Below, piece by piece: positions 6,111 through 9,494 of a stretch of DNA of 9,494 bases. Position numbers and translations under genes: made by a program. The notes under the pieces are model-generated. The model did not search any database. It saw nothing but the letters and a program-made list of their open reading frames with translations, and was not told the DNA's origin. The stretch comes from Bacillota bacterium (GTDB taxonomy: Bacteria; Bacillota; Clostridia; Acetivibrionales; DSM-1351). The stretch's first letter is position 1; every line of letters starts with the position of its first letter. The stretch spans positions 1 to 9,494 of the forward strand of contig JAEVZU010000287.1 of the NCBI GenBank assembly GCA_023392075.1, given 5' to 3'.

Positions 6111-6114
6111 TATG

Positions 6115-6143
6115 TTGCGGCATATGACTTACTATGTTATAAT
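6115..6143 (+). promoter_or_regulatory. Extended -10 promoter for the DUF4364-type gene
   Basis: -35 TTGCGG (6115-6120), a 17-base spacer, and -10 TATAAT (6138-6143) preceded by TG-t (6135-6137), a full consensus -10 with an extended element. Predicted start near 6150 gives a leader of about 80 bases before ATG 6230. On the other strand TATTAT (6144-6139) with TTGCTG (6166-6161), 16 bases apart, is a plausible promoter for the iron-sulfur gene, so the two -10 boxes overlap. Confidence 0.65.
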
Positions 6144-6229
6144 AAATAAACATTTTTATGCAGCAAATATATTATAACATAAAGTTTTGCACTATAGATT
6201 TGCTAATTTTTTATTATCAAGGAGGTTTT

Positions 6230-6763
6230 ATGAATTCGGCAGAGAGCAACAGAGAACTGGCTGAAAACAAACTCATACTACTTTATATTATAAATAATAT
6301 TGAAGCTCCGGTTTCAAATCTTCTTATAACAAAAATAATACTTGAAAATAAATTAATGAATTATATTTTTTTGCAGCAATATCTCGATGAACTTTGCGAC
6401 GGCAAGTTTTTAGAAAAATTGGATGTGGACGAAAAAAAATCCTACAGGATTTCACCTGCAGGCAAACAGGGCCTGGACTATTTTATTTCTCTCATACCAG
6501 CCGGAACCAAGTCGCGTATAGATGAGGCACTTTTGGACTACAGAAAACGGATAAAGAATGAAACCAGTATTGTAGCTGATTTTGTCGCAGTAAACGAAAA
6601 CGAGTATATTACAAATTTAAAAATCTGCGAAGGAAGTTTTACTTACATCGATCTTAAATTAACCGTCGGCAGCAGAAATGATGCCAGGAAGATATGCAAT
6701 AACTGGGCCGTAAATTCTGAAAAGCTGTATAAAAAGATTATGGCTGATTTAAATGAAGATTAA
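6230..6763 (+). CDS. DUF4364-type protein (predicted winged-helix regulator)
   Basis: 177 residues, highly charged, with no signal peptide or membrane segment. The N-terminal part (about 1-90) looks like a winged-helix fold: LAENKLILLYIINNIEAPVS as helix 1, LITKIILENKL, a helix FLQQYLDELCDGKFLEKL as in PadR/MarR-like proteins, and a wing strand KSYRISPAGKQGLDYF. The second half ends in the mixed region FTYIDLKLTVGSRNDARKICNNW. This matches my memory of the DUF4364 family, common in clostridia. Start ATG 6230 lies six bases after AAGGAGG; an upstream in-frame ATG at 6158 lacks a ribosome site. It is transcribed divergently from the iron-sulfur protein and may regulate the shared region, but that is inference. 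Confidence 0.85.
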   Translation: MNSAESNRELAENKLILLYIINNIEAPVSNLLITKIILENKLMNYIFLQQYLDELCDGKFLEKLDVDEKKSYRISPAGKQGLDYFISLIPAGTKSRIDEALLDYRKRIKNETSIVADFVAVNENEYITNLKICEGSFTYIDLKLTVGSRNDARKICNNWAVNSEKLYKKIMADLNED

Positions 6764-6777
6764 TGCACACAAACAGA

Positions 6778-6820
6778 CATAAAAAGAGCAATACTTCCGA
6801 GAAGTATTGCTCTTTTTATG
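6778..6820. terminator. Bidirectional terminator, 20-bp perfect stem
   Basis: CATAAAAAGAGCAATACTTC (6778-6797) pairs perfectly with 6801-6820 across a CGA loop. Each strand carries TTTTT on the 3' side of the GC-containing part, so it ends both the DUF4364-type gene (stop at 6763) and the small minus-strand gene. The stop codon of the small gene (6816-6818) lies inside the stem. Confidence 0.92.
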
Positions 6821-7085
6821 CCATTTTCAGTCCATGTTTCAAACCTCTTACAAAACATTCTCTTATTAACAGTTCCAGTTGATAACTTATAATGTCAACT
6901 CTAAGACCGGCTATCTTTTTTTTCCCATAGTCATCTTTTACGTCTTCAAGATATATTTTGCAAAGTTTCAGAAATTCATATGTTTTTTCCACTCTTTGAA
7001 GAAGGGCTTTGTCATTTATTTTTTTGATATCCTCAATATTCAGATATTCATATTTGTAATTATTTAAATCAGTTCCTTCTTGCAT
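6816..7085 (-). CDS. Small helical protein of unknown function
   Basis: 89 residues, not recognised. Start ATG 7085 follows GGAGG by six bases, which strongly supports a real gene. The sequence is acidic at the N-terminus and basic at the C-terminus, and is predicted almost wholly alpha-helical: IEDIKKINDKALLQRVEKTY, EFLKLCKIYLEDVKDDY, then LRVDIISYQLELLIRECFV and the basic end RGLKHGLKMA. It has two cysteines, no metal motif, no signal peptide and no membrane helix. It reads toward the shared terminator. An AT-rich dyad at 7112-7147 lies upstream and may hold its promoter (TATAAT at 7131-7126 on the minus strand, with no clear -35). Confidence 0.75.
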   Translation of the reverse strand: MQEGTDLNNYKYEYLNIEDIKKINDKALLQRVEKTYEFLKLCKIYLEDVKDDYGKKKIAGLRVDIISYQLELLIRECFVRGLKHGLKMA

Positions 7086-7111
7086 GACTTACCTCCGGAA
7101 ATATATTTATT

Positions 7112-7147
7112 GAAGTACTTATATTATATTCATATAAAAAGCACTTC
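7112..7147. repeat. Imperfect AT-rich dyad upstream of the small gene
   Basis: GAAGTACTT (7112-7120) and AAGCACTTC (7139-7147) are inverted copies with one G-T pair; the AT-rich middle also has inner complementarity. It lies in the 106-base gap between yhbY and the small gene. It could be a weak terminator for yhbY or an operator for the small gene; there is no clear U-run on the minus strand. Confidence 0.35.
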
Positions 7148-7191
7148 ATTCCCAGATTATGTAGGTTATTGTAAATTTGCTCCTACTTTTG

Positions 7192-7482
7192 TTAAGGTAA
7201 TTCTATTACAGGTGTTTTTACAGACTCCCTGTACAGAACAAATTTATTTCCTATAACCTGAACCAACTCAGCTTCAGTAGCTTCAGCCAGTTCTTCGGCA
7301 ACAGTCCTGCTGTCGCACTCGGCATTTCTAAGCACAGTGGCTTTTATAAGCTCTCTTGCTTCAAGGGCATCTGAAAATTGCTTTATCATGTTGTCATTAA
7401 TTCCACCCTTCCCGACCTGAAAAATAGGCTGAAGGTTGTTAGCCAATGCTCTTAAGTAGCTTCTTTGTTTTCCTGTTAACAT
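7192..7482 (-). CDS. yhbY: Ribosome assembly RNA-binding protein, CRS1-YhbY domain
   Basis: 96 residues, a single CRM (CRS1-YhbY) domain, normal length. These proteins bind 23S rRNA precursors during large-subunit assembly. It starts LTGKQRSYLRALANNLQPI, carries the diagnostic loop VGKGGIND (23-30), and ends with the strand VIGNKFVLYR (76-85). The start is ATG 7482, six bases after GGAGG. A longer in-frame ATG at 7626 would add 48 residues that merely translate the leader element; family alignment starts at MLTGKQR. It follows obgE on the same strand, with copy 2 of the leader filling the gap. Both genes act in 50S maturation. Confidence 0.95.
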   Translation of the reverse strand: MLTGKQRSYLRALANNLQPIFQVGKGGINDNMIKQFSDALEARELIKATVLRNAECDSRTVAEELAEATEAELVQVIGNKFVLYRESVKTPVIELP

Positions 7483-7627
7483 ATGAACCTCCATGAGCCA
7501 CGTTTGTGGCCGCAAAATGTTATGTAATTTATTTTCCTTTATCGCAATGCGGCAAATAAAGGAGGTTAATCGGCCATGTGCTCTTTCAAAGTATTGGAAA
7601 ATACTTTCAATCTTTCGTACGGCCATT
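7483..7627 (-). promoter_or_regulatory. Structured 5' leader element, copy 2 (yhbY leader)
   Basis: Same architecture as the glgA leader, minus strand. A long 5' arm is closed by GGCC (7621-7624 with 7572-7575) and continues as an 11-bp helix with one mismatch (7600-7610 with 7585-7595). Then come TTAACCTCC (7569-7561), the CCTTTAT/ATAAAGG hairpin with GCCGCA in its loop (7553-7548), TGCGGC (7514-7509), the hairpin GCCAC-AAAC-GTGGC (7510-7497), and the ribosome site GGAGGTT (7492-7486). Relative to copy 1, the loop changes from GCCACA to GCCGCA and its partner from TGTGGC to TGCGGC, a compensating A-U to G-C change. AACCTCC is complementary to seven bases at the Shine-Dalgarno. Confidence 0.75.
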
Positions 7628-7694
7628 ATTTGTAATGAATTTGTTTACTCCAGTATCCGCTATAAGGCGAATAAAGAAATATTTTTCAACACAC

Positions 7695-8972
7695 TTATCT
7701 CGTATAATCAAATTCAGTATCCAATATACGTACAGTGTCTCCCTCTTCTATTCCCATAGCCTCAAGAGCATCAATAACACCTTTCTTTCTTAAAGCTCTC
7801 TGGAAATACTGCAGGGATTCATAATTGCTCATGTTTGTAGAACCCAAAACCTTACGGACCCAGTTGCCTTCCACAACATAAACGCCGTCGTCAATACGGA
7901 TCTCGAAAGGTTTTTCTTCGCCTGCCGTGTATACCACCTCTTCCTCCTTGCTTTCATTAAGGAGTATGGTATCCGGAAGGGTGCTCAATGTATCTGAAAC
8001 ATAATACATAAGTTCCTTTAGACCCTTATTGGTAGCCGCCGATATTCCAAACACCTTATAGCCTCTGCCCTCAAGCTCCTTTTTAAAGGCTTCGTAATTT
8101 TCTTGCGAGCCGGGTATGTCCATTTTGTTTGCAGCAACAATCTGAGGTCTTGAAGCAAGCACAGCATTATATTTTTCAAGCTCTGCATTTATTTTGTCGA
8201 AATCCTCAATGGCATCACGGCCTTCAATACCTGAAACATCAACAACATGCACAAGCAGTTTTGTTCTTTCAACATGTCTTAAAAACTCATGTCCCAGGCC
8301 GACACCTTCATGGGCTCCCTCTATAAGTCCGGGTATATCCGCTATAACAAAGCTTTTCCCCTGTTCTATCTGTACTACTCCAAGATTGGGGACTAATGTA
8401 GTGAAGTGATAATTTGCTATCTTGGGCTTGGCAGCAGAAACCATTGACAGTATCGTAGATTTGCCAACATTGGGGAAACCCAGCAAACCCACATCGGCAA
8501 TCATTTTCATTTCCAGAATCAAATTTCGCTCTTCTCCGAGGTCACCGCTCTTAGCGAAATTAGGCACCTGTCTGGTTGGCGTGGCAAAATGCTGGTTACC
8601 CTTTCCGCCTCTGCCTCCCCTGGCTATTATATATGTCTGACCCGGCTTTATCAGGTCAACCAGTATCATCTCCGTCACTTCATCCTTGACCATTGTCCCC
8701 AGAGGAACCTTTATTATCATATCTTCACCGTTTTTACCCGAACAGTTGGATGGACCTCCATCCTGTCCCGGCTCAGCTTTGAAATGCTTCTTGTATCTGA
8801 AGTCGATGAGTGTATTTAATCCTTCATCCACCTGAAAGATAACATCTCCGCCTTTACCGCCGTCCCCGCCATCCGGTCCTCCGGCTGCTATGTACTTTTC
8901 ACGATGGAAGGATACCATTCCATTACCGCCATTACCGGCTTTAACATATATTTTAGCACTATCGATAAACAT
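7695..8972 (-). CDS. obgE: GTPase Obg (CgtA)
   Basis: 425 residues, full-length Obg of the Gram-positive type. An essential GTPase that binds the 50S subunit late in assembly and is linked to stringent (ppGpp) and sporulation responses. Domains: glycine-rich Obg fold (1-158; GGNGMVSFHREKY, GGPDGGDGGKGG, GGRGGKGN); G domain with G1 GFPNVGKST (165-173), switch I HFTTLVPNLG, G3 DIPGL (212-216), G4 NKMD (282-285) and G5 SAA (311-313); and the C-terminal OCT domain (about 350-425, ending RILDTEFDYTR). Start ATG 8972 lies five bases after AGGAGG. Its leader is copy 3 of the repeated element. It is downstream of rpmA, the usual order, but a terminator and its own promoter separate the two. Confidence 0.98.
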   Translation of the reverse strand: MFIDSAKIYVKAGNGGNGMVSFHREKYIAAGGPDGGDGGKGGDVIFQVDEGLNTLIDFRYKKHFKAEPGQDGGPSNCSGKNGEDMIIKVPLGTMVKDEVTEMILVDLIKPGQTYIIARGGRGGKGNQHFATPTRQVPNFAKSGDLGEERNLILEMKMIADVGLLGFPNVGKSTILSMVSAAKPKIANYHFTTLVPNLGVVQIEQGKSFVIADIPGLIEGAHEGVGLGHEFLRHVERTKLLVHVVDVSGIEGRDAIEDFDKINAELEKYNAVLASRPQIVAANKMDIPGSQENYEAFKKELEGRGYKVFGISAATNKGLKELMYYVSDTLSTLPDTILLNESKEEEVVYTAGEEKPFEIRIDDGVYVVEGNWVRKVLGSTNMSNYESLQYFQRALRKKGVIDALEAMGIEEGDTVRILDTEFDYTR

Positions 8973-9140
8973 ATTAACCTCCTAAGCCATGTTATGGCTT
9001 TGAGCCGCATTGCGGCCACAAAATGTAATGAAAATTTACCTATCCCCTTTATTCCAATGTGGCGAATAAAGGAGGTTAATTGGCCATGTGCGCTTTCAAA
9101 GTATTGTTAAATACTTTGAATATTTCGCACGGCCACAAAT
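8973..9140 (-). promoter_or_regulatory. Structured 5' leader element, copy 3 (obgE leader)
   Basis: The most complete copy. The 5' arm is GGCC-GTGCG paired with CGCAC-at-GGCC, topped by a perfect 11-bp helix TTCAAAGTATT/AATACTTTGAA (9110-9120 with 9095-9105) and a 4-base loop. Then TTAACCTCCT (9079-9070), the hairpin CCTTTATT/AATAAAGG with GCCACA in its loop (9063-9058), TGTGGC (9020-9015), the hairpin GCCGC-AAT-GCGGC (9016-9004), an added hairpin AAGCCAT-AAC-ATGGCTT (9000-8984) absent from other copies, and the ribosome site. TTAACCTCCT is perfectly complementary to AGGAGGTTAA (8983-8974) over ten bases. The last conserved hairpin is GCCGC/GCGGC here against GCCAC/GTGGC in copies 1 and 2, a compensating pair change. 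Confidence 0.77.
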
Positions 9141-9184
9141 TCACAGGTATAAACCAAGCATGATCAACCGCAATTTCTAAATTT

Positions 9185-9212
9185 ATTATACCCAAGTATC
9201 GGAATATTTAAA
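9185..9212 (-). promoter_or_regulatory. Probable obgE promoter
   Basis: On the minus strand, -10 TATAAT (9190-9185) is a full consensus match, with TTTAAA (9212-9207) 16 bases upstream as a weak -35 (four of six). A start near 9178 would give a leader of about 205 bases containing all of leader copy 3. It lies after the rpmA terminator, so obgE can be transcribed independently. Confidence 0.5.
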
Positions 9213-9252
9213 ATATTAACTTGGCGGCATAAGTCCGTTAACGTTAAAAAAC

Positions 9253-9294
9253 ACAAATAAAAAAGTAGAAAATGCATATCACATTTCCTACTTT
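9253..9294 (-). terminator. Terminator of the rpmA transcript
   Basis: On the minus strand AAAGTAGgAAATG (from 9294) pairs with CATTTtCTACTTT (ending 9262) around TGATATG, followed by TTTTTTATTTG. Stem about 12 pairs with one mismatch and a U-run, 25 bases after the rpmA stop. It separates the ribosomal-protein transcript from obgE. Confidence 0.75.
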
Positions 9295-9318
9295 AATAAT
9301 TTTAATGCGATAAAATTA

Positions 9319-9494
9319 TTACTCGGCAACAATCATAACCTGCTTCTTATCTCTGCCAAGTCTTGCGAACTTAACCTTTCCATCCTTAAGTGCAAACAAG
9401 GTATCATCAGAACCTATTCCTACGTTTACGCCAGGATGAATCTTTGTACCTCTTTGACGAACAAGAATGTTACCGGCTAAAACGAACTGACCGT
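9319..9494 (-). CDS. rpmA: 50S ribosomal protein L27 (C-terminal part)
   Basis: Partial: the window edge cuts the 5' end, leaving 57 codons and a TAA stop (9321-9319). The residues GQFVLAGNILVRQRGTKIHPG are the L27 signature, followed by VNVGIGSDDTLFALKDGKVKF and the usual C-terminus of a short L27. L27 sits near the peptidyl-transferase centre of the 50S subunit. The N-terminus, which in Firmicutes carries a cleavable extension, lies outside the window. rplU would be expected further upstream on the minus strand. Confidence 0.96.
   Translation of the reverse strand, partial: GQFVLAGNILVRQRGTKIHPGVNVGIGSDDTLFALKDGKVKFARLGRDKKQVMIVAE

Noticed and set aside
7161..7186. GTAGG/CCTAC hairpin after yhbY as a terminator
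   Set aside because: Only five pairs, a large AT loop, and no U-run on the minus strand.
81..9140. Leader repeats as a MITE or other transposable element
   Set aside because: No terminal inverted repeats bounding the whole element and no target-site duplications are visible; orientation and register to ribosome sites are fixed. It cannot be excluded without genome-wide copies.
7576..9163. Matching mini-ORFs on the opposite strand of copies 2 and 3 (7576-7635 and 9086-9163; MCSFKVLENT and MCAFKVLLNT) after GGAGG
   Set aside because: The spacing to GGAGG is long (10 bases), the peptides simply translate the hairpin arm, and copy 1 lacks the ORF. Low chance of being a real peptide.

Overview
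The window looks like a chromosomal segment of a low-GC clostridium (Firmicutes; an Acetivibrio/Ruminiclostridium-type background is my guess from gene content and style, not proven). Reasons: AT-rich intergenic DNA, strong GGAGG ribosome-binding sites, the rpmA-obgE-yhbY order, a DUF4364-type protein, and a folate operon with an HD-domain gene embedded in it. All complete genes look intact. I see no transposase, phage gene, tRNA, rRNA or CRISPR array.

Layout. (1) 1-1700, plus strand: the tail of an unidentified gene, a structured leader (81-195) and glgA (glycogen synthase), closed by a bidirectional terminator. (2) 1700-5350, minus strand: a folate operon read folE - HD-domain hydrolase - [216-nt structured leader] - folP - folB - folK - corrinoid adenosyltransferase. 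Its promoter sits on a perfect 10-bp inverted repeat. (3) 5359-6763: a short COG1600-type iron-sulfur protein (minus) and a DUF4364-type winged-helix protein (plus), divergent from a compact region with overlapping -10 boxes and TTACCGG repeats. (4) 6780-7190: a 20-bp terminator hairpin shared with a small unknown minus-strand gene. (5) 7192-9494, minus strand: the ribosome-assembly genes yhbY and obgE, then the 3' end of rpmA (ribosomal protein L27) with its own terminator.

The most striking signal is a repeated 5'-leader element in three copies, before glgA, yhbY and obgE. Each copy is in the sense direction of its gene and ends exactly at the ribosome-binding site. Each has an internal anti-Shine-Dalgarno block (TTAACCTCC) complementary to the gene's real Shine-Dalgarno, a CCTTTAT/ATAAAGG hairpin whose loop (GCCRCA) can pair with a downstream TGYGGC as a pseudoknot, and a GCCRC/GYGGC hairpin just before the ribosome-binding site. 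The pseudoknot and the last hairpin show compensatory base changes among the three copies. This is what a cis-regulatory RNA controlling translation start would look like, and it would link glycogen synthesis to ribosome assembly. I do not recognise it as a named riboswitch class.

A second, unrelated structured leader lies before folP. The folate genes cover GTP to dihydropteroate except the removal of phosphates from dihydroneopterin triphosphate; the HD-domain protein is the natural candidate for that step.
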